In this document: positions 15,909 through 24,334 of the stretch, piece after piece | Numbering within the stretch: the first letter of the stretch is position 1 | Layout: the number at the start of each line of letters is the position of its first letter | From: Nitrospirota bacterium | GTDB lineage: Bacteria > Nitrospirota > UBA9217 | DNA: 64,000 bases | Direction: 5' to 3' | Assembly (NCBI GenBank): GCA_023229435.1 | Contig: JALNZF010000002.1 | Location: 1 to 64,000 of the forward strand | Program-made: the position numbers and the translations under genes | Notes under the pieces: generated by a model | Told to the model about the DNA's origin: nothing | Seen by the model: only the letters and a program-made list of their open reading frames with translations | Database searches by the model: none

Positions 15909-16463
15909 TCATCTCTTCTTATCAGACGTCTTTTTTGCCTTGTGCAAAATCAAGCCGACGTATTTGTTGATCGGGTTTGAACGGTCGAGGAACGGCACGA
16001 GGGCTTTTTTCCTCCTGCCCAGTATCCGTAGTTCATTCAGAATATCGCGGTTGCTGTTGTCATACTTCAGCCCTTTTCTAAAAGTGTCAAGCGCGTCATC
16101 TTTCTTATCCGCCGCAACGTAGGCCCGGCCGAGATTAAGATAAAAGACCGGGTAAAGCATTTCCTCGCCGAACGATGACTCCTGTTTTATCAGGGAAATG
16201 GCCTTCTTGCAATTTTCAACGCCGGCGCGGTACTTTCTGTCCACCAGGGCCTGAAGACAACCGTAATAGGAGAGGATAAACGGGTCGTCGGGATACTCCA
16301 GAGCGGCTTGCTGCAGGAGAATGAAGGCCTCCTTCTGGTCCCCCTTCCGGAGATGGGTTTTCACCGCACGAAGATAATCACCCGGCCTGGCGACCTCACG
16401 AGGAGTGTGCGGCGCGGACCCGTCTTCATTTCCTGCTTTTCTATTATCGTTATGTTCATCCAT
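15909..16463 (-). CDS. TPR-repeat protein, paralogue 2
   Basis: A 184-residue protein that aligns end to end with the gene at 14273-14827. It has the same polar start (MDEHND), the same TPR helices (YLRAVKTHLRKGDQKEAF; YLNLGRAYVAADKKDDALD) and the same tail (FLDRSNPINKY). The shared sequence continues past the stop into the downstream flank, so the duplication was of DNA beyond the gene. Divergence is spread over the whole length and both reading frames are open, which argues that both are maintained. Confidence 0.75.
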   Translation of the reverse strand: MDEHNDNRKAGNEDGSAPHTPREVARPGDYLRAVKTHLRKGDQKEAFILLQQAALEYPDDPFILSYYGCLQALVDRKYRAGVENCKKAISLIKQESSFGEEMLYPVFYLNLGRAYVAADKKDDALDTFRKGLKYDNSNRDILNELRILGRRKKALVPFLDRSNPINKYVGLILHKAKKTSDKKR

Positions 16464-16582
16464 GCAGGTATTTTAGCATATTTGCGGACGAAGGCAAGAA
16501 GAGAAAACAGAAGTGTCGCCGGAGTTTCGAAGCTTTGCGACAATAAACGCAGAGGTTTGAGAACGCTGATTCCTCAGTTAAC

Positions 16583-17212
16583 TTATGCTCCGGCTCTTTT
16601 AAACACGAGCATCTTGGCGAATTTTTCCCGACTGATGATGCCTTCGTCGATCAGCAGATCAATTAACGCGTCAAGTCGTAAATCCTTCTCGTGCTGCTCG
16701 TTCTGGAGGGTGTCTGACATTTCTCGTGGACGAATAATTTCCAGATTTCCCGAATTTGATTTCTTGGTCGGTTTCCGATCAACGATCTCACCATCATAAT
16801 ATTTACGAATGGCATCTTTGATCTCTGATTCCAGCGCAAGAACCGGGGAGATTTTCAGGTTGGTGATGAATTGAAGCTCGGTTATCGTATCAAGGTCAAA
16901 GGGATCGGACATGGCTATAAACAAAGTACTATTTCGCAGACTGGTCGGGACGACCTCATACTTCTTGACCAAATTAGGCGCAAGAAGTTTTATTTGCTTT
17001 TCCACAAGGGGAGGATCGAATAAGTTAACATAGGGGATCTTGATATATTTTGAGATGGTTTCAGCTAAGTCCACTTCGTTTACGAATCCCAGCTCAATGA
17101 GACTATGTCCAAGCTTTCCACCCCAGGTCTTCTGGCGACCCAGGGCTGATTGCAGCTGAATGTCGTCTATGAGGCCGGCATCAATCAGTATCTCACCAAG
17201 TTTTTTTCCCAT
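16583..17212 (-). CDS. stand-alone MshEN-domain protein
   Basis: A protein of 209 residues. The start is the second ATG, 8 bp after AGGAGG, because the first is only 2 bp from it. Residues 1-135 form the N-terminal domain of GspE/PilB ATPases (MshEN). Two tandem motifs are visible: KLGEILIDAGLIDDIQL and KLGHSLIELGFVNEVDL. In MshE such motifs bind cyclic di-GMP; the first residue here is Lys, not Arg. The ATPase domain is absent. A charged linker leads to a C-terminal three-helix segment (LIDLLIDEGIISREKF) that repeats the same 'LIDxGII' theme. It may be a c-di-GMP-responsive adaptor; this is inference. Confidence 0.75.
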   Translation of the reverse strand: MGKKLGEILIDAGLIDDIQLQSALGRQKTWGGKLGHSLIELGFVNEVDLAETISKYIKIPYVNLFDPPLVEKQIKLLAPNLVKKYEVVPTSLRNSTLFIAMSDPFDLDTITELQFITNLKISPVLALESEIKDAIRKYYDGEIVDRKPTKKSNSGNLEIIRPREMSDTLQNEQHEKDLRLDALIDLLIDEGIISREKFAKMLVFKRAGA

Positions 17213-17429
17213 AACCATGTCCTCCTGCCCCGTGGCAGAAAATTAAAGCAATGATCAGCGTTCATCTTCCGCGAATGAAATAGTGTTGCAATGCGGCAGA
17301 TTATAGCTTGTTGCGCGGTTATTGGCAAGGACATTTCGGTTGAGCACGGGGGATGAAGATAAAACGAATGTGCTCCTCATCGTAACGGCACGGGGAGCTT
17401 TTTCGAGACCATCAATGAATATTTTTCTT

Positions 17430-19958
17430 TCATGTCCCCCGCGGTTTCGTGCGCTTTGTCGGCGCGGCGTTCCAGGGGTCATCCGGCCAGGGATGCCGGG
17501 GATAGCGGCCCTTCAAATCTTTTTTCACGAGCGGATAGGTGGTGTTCCAAAAGCCCCTCAGGTCCTGCGTGATCTGGACCGGACGCCGCGCGGGAGAAAG
17601 GAGATGGAGCAGGACCGTGACGCGTCCGCTCGCGATCGTCGGCGTGTCCGCGAGTCCGAACATCTCCTGAAGCTTGACCGCGAGTATGGGCTGAGCACCG
17701 GAAGAATAATCGAGCGCCACGCGGCTTCCGCTCGGCGCCGTGATCGACAGGGGCGCGCGTTCGTCGAGGAGCCTCCCCTGTTCCCGGGATAGCCTTGCTT
17801 TCAGCGCCGACAGGACATTCAAACCTCGCAGGCCCTGGGCACTGCGAATGTTCCCGAGCCAGGGAAGAAGCCATTCTTTCGGGTCAATGAAAAGGTGTTC
17901 CTCGGAAAGGTCAGGCCAGGTCTCTTCAGGAAAGGCCTTCTTCATGAGCCCTGTCCTGGCCTGGAGCCGCGTCGCCTCTTTGCTGAAGGTCAGCAGTCCC
18001 GGGGTCGCGCGGACCACGTCGCACAGGATCGGCGCGGCCTCTTCATCAGCAGGCGTGAAGGGCCGCGCTGAAATGATCAGTTCCCCCAGCCGCTCTTCTT
18101 CAGCGGCTGCGATCCTGTTTTCCTGCCGATTCCATTCAACTTTTCTGAAGGTTTCGATTCGGCCCCCGCATTCGCTGCGAATGAGGTCCTCGGTGACCGG
18201 CGCCGCCAGATGGATAATGCCCTCTGTCTTCTCACCGGCATCGACGTTGACCGCGATGAGATACTGGCTGCTCACGAGATGACTGTCCGGCGAAAGACGC
18301 ACACCCCTTCCCTGGGTGATAACGTAACTGCAATTGCCTGTCGCGCGGCGCTTGCAGATCCTGTCCGGATAGGCGGAGAGCAGGAGTCGCGCGATCGCAT
18401 CGTGATCAATGTTCTTTTCCGCGGCGCCGGACGTTGTCCCGGACATCAAACGCCGGAGTTGTTGCGAGGTCCGCTCCGCGGCCCGGAGCGCGGAGGAATC
18501 AGTTGTCCTGCCTGCTCCTGTCCCTGTTCGTCCCCTTCGCAGCGCGTCAACCCGCTCCGAAATATCAGGCTCATTGATCATGCGGTCCGTTGCGCTGTGC
18601 CGGAATATTTCCCGCTCCGACAGGATGGCCGCAAGGTCCGCGCCGAGATCCACGCACCCCAGTTCCTGCGACCTTATCATGAGTCGCGAGAGCCGGGGAT
18701 GGAGAGGGAGGCGGGCCATTGCCCTGCCGGGCGAAGTGATCGAGCCGGCGGCATCAAGGGCGCCGAGGTCCTTGAGCAGCTGCACTCCTGTTGCCCATGC
18801 CGCGGCAGGCGGCGCGTCGAGCCATGAGAGCGCGTGCGGGTCTTTCACGCCCCATGCCGCGAGTTCGAGCGCGAGTGGCGAAAGATCGGACAGGAGGATC
18901 TCGGGTTGCGTAAAAGCCGGCATGCCATGAAGGTCATGCTTGCTGTAGAGACGATAGCACACACCCGGTCCGAGCCGTCCCGCCCTGCCCTTTCGCTGTT
19001 CTGCTGATGCCTTCGAAGCCGGGACGGTCACCAGCCGGTTCATTCCCGTCGCGGGATCGTACCGGAGCATGCGGGTCAGACCGCCGTCGATCACCACGTG
19101 CACGCCCTCGATGGTAAGGCTTGTCTCGGCGATATTCGTGGCAAGCACGATCTTCCGCTGGTCTTTTGACGGAAGAATGGCGCGCTCCTGTTCCTCGAAC
19201 GGCAGGTCGCCATAAAGCGGATGCAGCGCAACGCGGTCTTCGCTCATATTCAGTGCTTCGCGAAGCTGCCTCTCGCACGCGCGGATCTCGCCCGAACCGG
19301 GAAGGAACACGAGGATATCGCCATGCGTGTCCTTCAGTGCAATCTTGACCGCCGAGGTGATGCGCTGGGCAAGAGAACCGGAAGTATCCGCGAGGTACTG
19401 CTCTTCCACGGGAAAGGCCTTCCCCGTGGACGTGATCACCGGCGCGTTGCCGAGCAGTGCCGCGATGGGGCCGCACTCCATGGTGGCTGACATGACCAGG
19501 AGCTTCAGGTCCGGACGAAGTTGCCTGCGGATATCAAGGCAGAGCGCGAGGGCAAGGTCCGCATGGATGCTCCGCTCATGGAATTCGTCGAAGATGACCA
19601 TGGCGACGCCTTCGAGGCCCGGGTCTGACTGGATGCGTCGCGTGAGGATGCCTTCGGTCACGACCTCGATCCGGGTCCTGTCCGACCGCTTCGCGTCGAA
19701 GCGTATGGCATACCCCACGGTATCGCCTGCCTGCTCACCAAGTGTCTTCGCCATCCAGCGCGCGGCCGAGACCGCGGCAATCCTGCGCGGTTCAAGCATG
19801 ATGATCCGGCCCTGTGCCGGCGGCAGTATGTCAAGAAGTGCGAGCGGAACACGCGTGGTCTTACCTGCCCCCGGCGGCGCGTGCAGAACGAGCGAGGGAT
19901 TGGCAAGAACCGCCTCCTTCAGCTTCGGGAGAATGCTATCTATGGGATAGGAAGTCAC
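17430..19958 (-). CDS. hrpB: ATP-dependent RNA helicase HrpB
   Basis: A DExH-box helicase of 842 residues from the GTG at 19958, which is 6 bp after AGAAGG. An upstream in-frame ATG would add 24 residues encoded by repeat DNA. Motifs in order: Walker A APPGAGKTTR (27-36), IFDEFHERS (motif II), MSATM (III), LATNIAETSLTI (V) and QRKGRAGRLGPG (VI). The HA2 and C-terminal HrpB domains complete the protein, ending in HPWPDDP. HrpB helicases are widespread in Gram-negatives with a poorly defined RNA role. It is monocistronic here. Confidence 0.95.
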   Translation of the reverse strand: MTSYPIDSILPKLKEAVLANPSLVLHAPPGAGKTTRVPLALLDILPPAQGRIIMLEPRRIAAVSAARWMAKTLGEQAGDTVGYAIRFDAKRSDRTRIEVVTEGILTRRIQSDPGLEGVAMVIFDEFHERSIHADLALALCLDIRRQLRPDLKLLVMSATMECGPIAALLGNAPVITSTGKAFPVEEQYLADTSGSLAQRITSAVKIALKDTHGDILVFLPGSGEIRACERQLREALNMSEDRVALHPLYGDLPFEEQERAILPSKDQRKIVLATNIAETSLTIEGVHVVIDGGLTRMLRYDPATGMNRLVTVPASKASAEQRKGRAGRLGPGVCYRLYSKHDLHGMPAFTQPEILLSDLSPLALELAAWGVKDPHALSWLDAPPAAAWATGVQLLKDLGALDAAGSITSPGRAMARLPLHPRLSRLMIRSQELGCVDLGADLAAILSEREIFRHSATDRMINEPDISERVDALRRGRTGTGAGRTTDSSALRAAERTSQQLRRLMSGTTSGAAEKNIDHDAIARLLLSAYPDRICKRRATGNCSYVITQGRGVRLSPDSHLVSSQYLIAVNVDAGEKTEGIIHLAAPVTEDLIRSECGGRIETFRKVEWNRQENRIAAAEEERLGELIISARPFTPADEEAAPILCDVVRATPGLLTFSKEATRLQARTGLMKKAFPEETWPDLSEEHLFIDPKEWLLPWLGNIRSAQGLRGLNVLSALKARLSREQGRLLDERAPLSITAPSGSRVALDYSSGAQPILAVKLQEMFGLADTPTIASGRVTVLLHLLSPARRPVQITQDLRGFWNTTYPLVKKDLKGRYPRHPWPDDPWNAAPTKRTKPRGT

Positions 19959-19993
19959 GACAAGCCTTCTGTCCTCGGAGGAGCGTAATTGGA

Positions 19994-20109
19994 AACTACT
20001 TAGGTCCAAGGTTCCAGGTTCACCGTTCAACGTTGAATATTCAGCTTTAAACCGTGAACGGCTCGACTGAGCTCGCCGAAGTCCCTAAACCGTGAACCTG
20101 TTAACCTGA
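19994..20109. repeat. palindromic element with ACTACTTAGGT end
   Basis: Between panC and hrpB. The element starts ACTACTTAGGTCCAAGG and ends with CCGTGAACCTGTTAACCTGAG. The interior has several repeats of 'CCGTGAACC' and its complement. Related to elements at 33250, 35577 and 36933. Confidence 0.65.
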
Positions 20110-20120
20110 GGGTTTGCATC

Positions 20121-20966
20121 CTAACATTGAATCACGAGGTTATCGATCAGTCTCGTGCGTCCGAGCCGGACGGCAACCAGCAGCACCATGCTGTCTTTGG
20201 CTGATGAGAGGGGCGCGAGGGTCTCGTGGTCGGCGATCTCGATGTAGTCGATCTCGATGCCCTTTTCCTCCCGCAAGACAGCCTGGATTCTGCTCTTCAG
20301 CATCTCAGACTCCCTCGTCCCGGTCCGTACCAGCTGTTCTGCCGCGGACAGGGCGCGATGGATGACCACGGCCTTGCGCCGCTCATCAGCGTTCAGATAA
20401 CTGTTCCGCGAACTCATGGCGAGGCCGTCCGGTTCGCGCAGGGTGGGAAGCACCACGACGTCCACATCCAGGTCCAGGCCTTTGACCATCCGCTTGATGA
20501 CCGCGCACTGTTGATAGTCCTTCTGGCCGAAGAACGCCTTGTGGGGCTTCACGATGTTGAAAAGCTTTGCCACCACCGTGGCCACGCCTCGGAAGTGTCC
20601 GGGTCTGAGTGCGCCTTCAAGAATATCGGAGATACCCTCCACCGCAATGAAGACGGACGGCTTTTCAGGATACATCCCGGCGGTCGTGGGCATGAACAGG
20701 ACATCGACGCCCGCGGCTTCGCACTTTGCACGGTCCCCTGCCTCGTCGCGCGGATAGCGGTCAAGGTCCTCATTCGGCCCGAACTGGGTTGGGTTCACAA
20801 AGATACTCACGACCACGACGTCGCACTCCTGCCGCGCGCGCCGCATGAGCGAGAGATGGCCTTCATGCAGAAAACCCATGGTCGGCACGAAGCCGATCGT
20901 CCTGCCCTCACTGCGGAAAGAGTCGGCACGTGACTGCATATCGGATATTGTGGTGATAATTTTCAT
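20121..20966 (-). CDS. panC: pantothenate synthetase (pantoate-beta-alanine ligase)
   Basis: A 281-residue enzyme that joins pantoate and beta-alanine with ATP to give pantothenate, the coenzyme A precursor. The start follows AAGGTG at 6 bp. Visible motifs are PTMGFLHEGHLSL (ATP-binding HxGH, near 29-41), FVNPTQFGPNED, 'FGQKDYQQ' and MSSRNSYL (KMSKS-like loop). It is complete. The upstream RhuM-Fic gene on the same strand ends 29 bp before it, so they may be co-transcribed. No panB or panD is nearby. Confidence 0.97.
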   Translation of the reverse strand: MKIITTISDMQSRADSFRSEGRTIGFVPTMGFLHEGHLSLMRRARQECDVVVVSIFVNPTQFGPNEDLDRYPRDEAGDRAKCEAAGVDVLFMPTTAGMYPEKPSVFIAVEGISDILEGALRPGHFRGVATVVAKLFNIVKPHKAFFGQKDYQQCAVIKRMVKGLDLDVDVVVLPTLREPDGLAMSSRNSYLNADERRKAVVIHRALSAAEQLVRTGTRESEMLKSRIQAVLREEKGIEIDYIEIADHETLAPLSSAKDSMVLLVAVRLGRTRLIDNLVIQC

Positions 20967-20995
20967 GTCATGCACCTTAATGGAAACAGCTGGTT

Positions 20996-21967
20996 TCAAT
21001 CCGTGGTCAACAGGTTAATAATCAGACGTATAAGCAGGTCTTTGTTCGCCGGTGCGCTCTCCGCTATCAACAAGGCCAACGCCGTGAGCGCGGTTTCGTT
21101 CATGCGTGATGTCATGCCTTCCTGTTCCATGTACAGCAGGAACAGAAACGACCCGATGCGTTTGTTGCCGTCGCTGAAGGGATGGTCCTTGATGACGAAA
21201 TACAGCAGATGCGCGGCTTTCTCTTCCCGGCTCTTATACAGCGGGTCGCCGAACATCGTCTGCTCGATACTGCCGAGAATCCCATCCAAGGCCCCGCCCC
21301 TCGCGTTGCCAAAGAGTGGTGTCGCCTCGCTTCGGAAGATCAAATCCGTCTTGAGACGGTCAATTGCGATCCTCGCCTTCTCGTAAGAGAGCACACCCTG
21401 CGCGGGCCTGCAACCTGGCGGAAGCGGGATCATCTGCTCATCGTATTGCAGCAGCAGCCGCCATGTTTTCGCATAATCCGCGATCAGGGCCAGCACTTCC
21501 TTGCCGGTATCATTCACCAGTGCATTGGCATGGAGTGTCCGAGAGAGGAGTTCCAGCGCCTGCTGAGCCTCGGTGATCCCGAGTTCGGCCAGGCGGGCCT
21601 GATTGAACGTGTACCCTTGAAGAATATGCCTGCGCAGCACATTGGTAGCCCATTGACGAAAACGTACGCCGCGCTTTGAATTCACCCGGTAACCCACGGA
21701 AATAATGGCGTCAAGGTTGTAGTGCTTGATGGTCCTGGAAACCTGTCGCTTACCCTCAGTTTGAACTACCGAGTAATCCTCGGCAGTTGCCGGTTCGGAC
21801 AATTCGCCTTCCGTATATATATTTTTCAGGTGCAAGCCGATATTATCGGTACTGCTCTCAAACAGGTCAGCCATCTGCTTTTGCGTCAGCCAGACCGTCT
21901 CACCGTCCAGCCGGACCTGAACCGCGCTTTGTCCGTCAGCATCTTCATAAATAATTATTTCACTCAT
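20996..21967 (-). CDS. RhuM-Fic fusion protein (Fic/Doc toxin family)
   Basis: A 323-residue protein of two parts. The first 120 residues match the RhuM virulence-protein N-terminus: 'VWLTQKQMADLFESS', then a VNSKRGVRFRQWA segment. The C-terminal Fic domain carries HPFSDGNKRIGS at 262-273, with catalytic H262 and the GNKR variant found in Doc-like proteins. Fic enzymes AMPylate or phosphorylate targets such as EF-Tu. No dedicated antitoxin gene is seen next to it. It is intact, next to a degraded nuclease gene, so the spot looks like a small accessory insertion upstream of panC. Confidence 0.88.
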   Translation of the reverse strand: MSEIIIYEDADGQSAVQVRLDGETVWLTQKQMADLFESSTDNIGLHLKNIYTEGELSEPATAEDYSVVQTEGKRQVSRTIKHYNLDAIISVGYRVNSKRGVRFRQWATNVLRRHILQGYTFNQARLAELGITEAQQALELLSRTLHANALVNDTGKEVLALIADYAKTWRLLLQYDEQMIPLPPGCRPAQGVLSYEKARIAIDRLKTDLIFRSEATPLFGNARGGALDGILGSIEQTMFGDPLYKSREEKAAHLLYFVIKDHPFSDGNKRIGSFLFLLYMEQEGMTSRMNETALTALALLIAESAPANKDLLIRLIINLLTTD

Positions 21968-21986
21968 GTTCTATACTCCGGCATGT

Positions 21987-22515
21987 CATTGCGACGATCG
22001 CAATACGCTGGGAACGAACAACCCTGAAGTTACATTTTTAGTCCAGCTAATTTCTCCAACCAATGGTTGGAGTTTTTGATTGTCCCTGTATGATAAGTAT
22101 AACTGTCGCATATCCCATAGTTTTGAACGGAAAACCCCTGTAACCCCGGAAACTCATTTTGCAGATCTTTTGCCAGGGTCTTTACGATCGCCTTGCCCCA
22201 GCCAAGCTTGGCCTGCTTTGCCACTATTGATTTGCCTATGTCCCAATAAAGGCTTATAAGCTCTTTGTTTACAGCTTTAAAGGCGTCATACTGGGCTTTG
22301 TGTATCCGATCCTTGATCTCAGCGAAGAAGGTTTTGTACTCTGTGCTCGTTATGACTTTCAGCGTTAATTCCGGTTGCGTATCCCTTGCCCTGTTTGCGC
22401 TCATGACCCTAGACGTACTTTCCCTGAGAGGCAGGGGGGCTCGACCATCTCTTATGTAGAACCACTTCATGTTTCTAATTAAACCATTCTTCGCGCGATC
22501 CAAACGCTGCACCAA
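21987..22515 (-). pseudogene. chimeric remnant: Vsr-like start joined to DUF1016 (YhcG) nuclease
   Basis: The open frame of 161 codons joins two unrelated pieces. Residues about 25-52 (ESTSRVMSANRARDTQPEL) look like the start of a very-short-patch-repair endonuclease. The rest (YKTFFAEIKDRI ... DLQNEFPGLQGFSVQN) is the N-terminal domain of a YhcG/DUF1016 nuclease. After QN the frame is lost. Adding one base near 22120 restores the expected LWDMRQLYLSYRDNQ and then KLQPLVGEISW. Even so, the sequence ends at 21987, well short of the full-length family (about 340 residues). The gene is therefore fused, frameshifted and truncated. Confidence 0.7.
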
Positions 22516-22952
22516 TAACAGGGTCTCCGCGCTGTTGCGAAAGAATCCGACGAGAATAGGGTAAACCGATTCAGACCGGCCTTGTTTTTAATTCCCTCGA
22601 ATTCGGGGGAATTAAAACCCGGATTATTGAGCTGCGCCCAAATTCCGACGCGCTGCGTCGGAAATCTCGTTTCCTTACGATTTCCGAGACAGCGCCTCGG
22701 AAATCCAGCGCAGTGGAAACGACCAATATTCTGTTGATTTTTCAAAACGGTACTATAATTCCAAGGAAAAGTAAAGGAGAAAGCGGGCTGACGATAGGCT
22801 GCGGGAAACCTTACATGCGAGTCCTGTCGGGAAGACGGATATTTCTATTCAATAGGGATGTGCAGAATACAAAAAAACCCGCGCCGTCAAGGCCCGTTGA
22901 TTAGACGAGCCATGAGCAAAGCGCGGGCGCTGATAAGAGAACTCGGAGAAAT
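22516..22952. other. gap with several hairpins, no gene seen
   Basis: About 435 bp behind the ferritin-like gene. It contains an inverted repeat TTTTAATTCCC...GGGAATTAAAA (22584-22616) and GC-rich hairpins around TTCCGACGCG/CGTCGGAA and TTTCCGAG/CTCGGAAA (22640-22705). A short plus-strand frame at 22713-22904 has no recognisable product. It may be the scar of a mobile element. Confidence 0.45.
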
Positions 22953-23378
22953 CTACTTCCCCAGTAACGTTGTGAACGTATCGTGATGGCCTTCTTCGTC
23001 CGCGAGGATCTGCTCGAAGAGCAGGCGGGTCGTGGTGTCGCCCTCTGAAGCGGCCTGTTTGATGATCTTCTTATAGAGATCGATGGCCTCTTCCTCGGCC
23101 TTCGCGTCATGCTTGAGCATCTCTTTGATCGTACCGCCCACCTTGATGGGGTCCGGTTTGGTCGTGGGGGTGATGTCAAAATAGAAGATCCTCTCCGCGA
23201 TCTTCTCGGCGTGCTTCATCTCCGAGATCGCGACCTCCTCGAACATATCGGCGATCTCCGCCGACTCCAGTCCTTTTGCCATGATATGCTGCCACATGTA
23301 TTGTACGCTCACCTGTATCTCGCGTGCGATCGCCTGCTGCATCATATCGGTCAACTTGCTGCTTGCTTTCTGTACCAT
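22953..23378 (-). CDS. ferritin-like diiron protein (bacterioferritin family)
   Basis: A 141-residue four-helix protein. Candidate diiron ligands are E20 (AIAREIQVSVQY), E53 and H56 (ISEMKHAEKI), a glutamate in AKAEEEAIDLY, and E129 and H132 (ADEEGHHD). This is the pattern of short bacterioferritins and related ferritin-like proteins. It probably stores iron or protects against oxygen and peroxide. It has no signal peptide, so it is cytoplasmic. It is slightly short for a heme-binding bacterioferritin (about 155 residues), and the heme-ligand methionine cannot be assigned with confidence. It has its own strong ribosome site (GAAAGGAG). Confidence 0.87.
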   Translation of the reverse strand: MVQKASSKLTDMMQQAIAREIQVSVQYMWQHIMAKGLESAEIADMFEEVAISEMKHAEKIAERIFYFDITPTTKPDPIKVGGTIKEMLKHDAKAEEEAIDLYKKIIKQAASEGDTTTRLLFEQILADEEGHHDTFTTLLGK

Positions 23379-23535
23379 GGACTATTCTCCTTTCGAAATG
23401 TGAATCTGCCTGCTTTTATGAACATGTTAAAAATACTACCAGAAAAATCCGGAAAAGGAAAGGTTTAACAATAAAAGCGCCTGAGAACTGCCGGCCTATC
23501 GCTCCGGCATCCAACCCGCAACCCTCTGGTTTTGT

Positions 23536-23564
23536 TTGACATCCCCCCGGGTTTCTGGTAAAAG
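23536..23564 (+). promoter_or_regulatory. candidate sigma-70 promoter of the cyclophilin gene
   Basis: TTGACA at 23536-23541, a 17-bp spacer and TAAAAG at 23559-23564, about 64 bp before the start codon. TATAGA slightly further on is an alternative -10. The -35 is perfect and the -10 weak. Confidence 0.45.
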
Positions 23565-23627
23565 AATATAGATTTGATTTTTTTCCGCAAGGCTGCGTAC
23601 CATACTGTATAAGGAGGAAAGAACACG

Positions 23628-24239
23628 ATGAGGAAAACCAGAATTTTTTTTACCGTTATCTTAGCAATTTTCATGAGTGTTGCCGCCTCAGCGCAACTCC
23701 AGACGCCGGCGCCGAAAACCATCACAGCCACGAAAAAGGAGGTCAAGACAATGTCTGGTACAAAGGCAATCATTGAGACGAAGTTAGGAAATATCACCCT
23801 GAAATTCTTTCCCGATGTCGCTCCCGGCCACGTGAAAAACTTCATCGATCTGGCCAAAAAAGGCTTCTACGACGGGACCACGTTTCACCGCGTGATACCG
23901 GGGTTCATGATCCAGGGCGGAGACCCGAATTCGAAAGACCCCAATAAGAGCAAACACGGCCAGGGCGGTCCCGGCTACACCATCAAGGCGGAGTTCAGCG
24001 ACAAGCCGCACAAGCTCGGAACGCTTTCCATGGCCAGGGCAGGCCATCCCGACAGCGCGGGCTCGCAGTTCTTCATCTGCGTAAAGGACTCATCCTTCCT
24101 CGACAAGCAGTACACCGTGTTCGGCGAGGTTGAGAGCGGCATCGAGGTGGTGGACAAGATCGTGTCCCAGCCCCGGGACAAGAGCGACAATCCGAATGAC
24201 CGCATTGAGATGAAGGTAAAGATCGTGGAAGGGAAATAA
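23628..24239 (+). CDS. cyclophilin-type peptidyl-prolyl isomerase
   Basis: A 203-residue protein. Residues 1-23 form a signal peptide (ending in AASAQ) and 48-200 a complete cyclophilin domain: FHRVIPGFMIQGGDP, the GPGYTIKAEF loop, LSMARAGHPDSAGSQFFI and FGEVESGIEVVDKI. It catalyses cis-trans isomerisation of prolyl bonds during folding. There are two convincing translation starts: the first ATG follows AAGGAGG, and an internal ATG at 23751 (Met42) follows AAGGAGGT by 9 bp. The second would give a 162-residue cytoplasmic form beginning exactly at the usual start of bacterial cyclophilins. One gene may thus serve both compartments. Confidence 0.95.
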   Translation: MRKTRIFFTVILAIFMSVAASAQLQTPAPKTITATKKEVKTMSGTKAIIETKLGNITLKFFPDVAPGHVKNFIDLAKKGFYDGTTFHRVIPGFMIQGGDPNSKDPNKSKHGQGGPGYTIKAEFSDKPHKLGTLSMARAGHPDSAGSQFFICVKDSSFLDKQYTVFGEVESGIEVVDKIVSQPRDKSDNPNDRIEMKVKIVEGK

Positions 24240-24243
24240 AGCG

Positions 24244-24315
24244 ACAGAGTTCAGGGTTCAAAGTTCAGGGTTCAGGGTTTTGAATACCCGGCCCCTGACT
24301 ACTGGCCCCTGGACC
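24244..24315. repeat. CAGGGTTCA-type palindrome
   Basis: A short imperfect palindrome (GTTCAGGGTTCAAAGTTCAG against CCCGGCCCCTGACTACTGGC...) between the cyclophilin and argG. Its relative lies at 32394-32466 before the DsbC-like gene. Neither has a T-run. Confidence 0.5.
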
Positions 24316-24334
24316 CTCATCCAGGAGTTCTTTT

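Noticed and set aside
22713..22904. Short plus-strand ORF near possible group II intron-like RNA sequence
   Set aside because: A faint resemblance of the GCGGGAAACC region to intron RNA could not be supported. No reverse transcriptase, domain V or boundary is visible.
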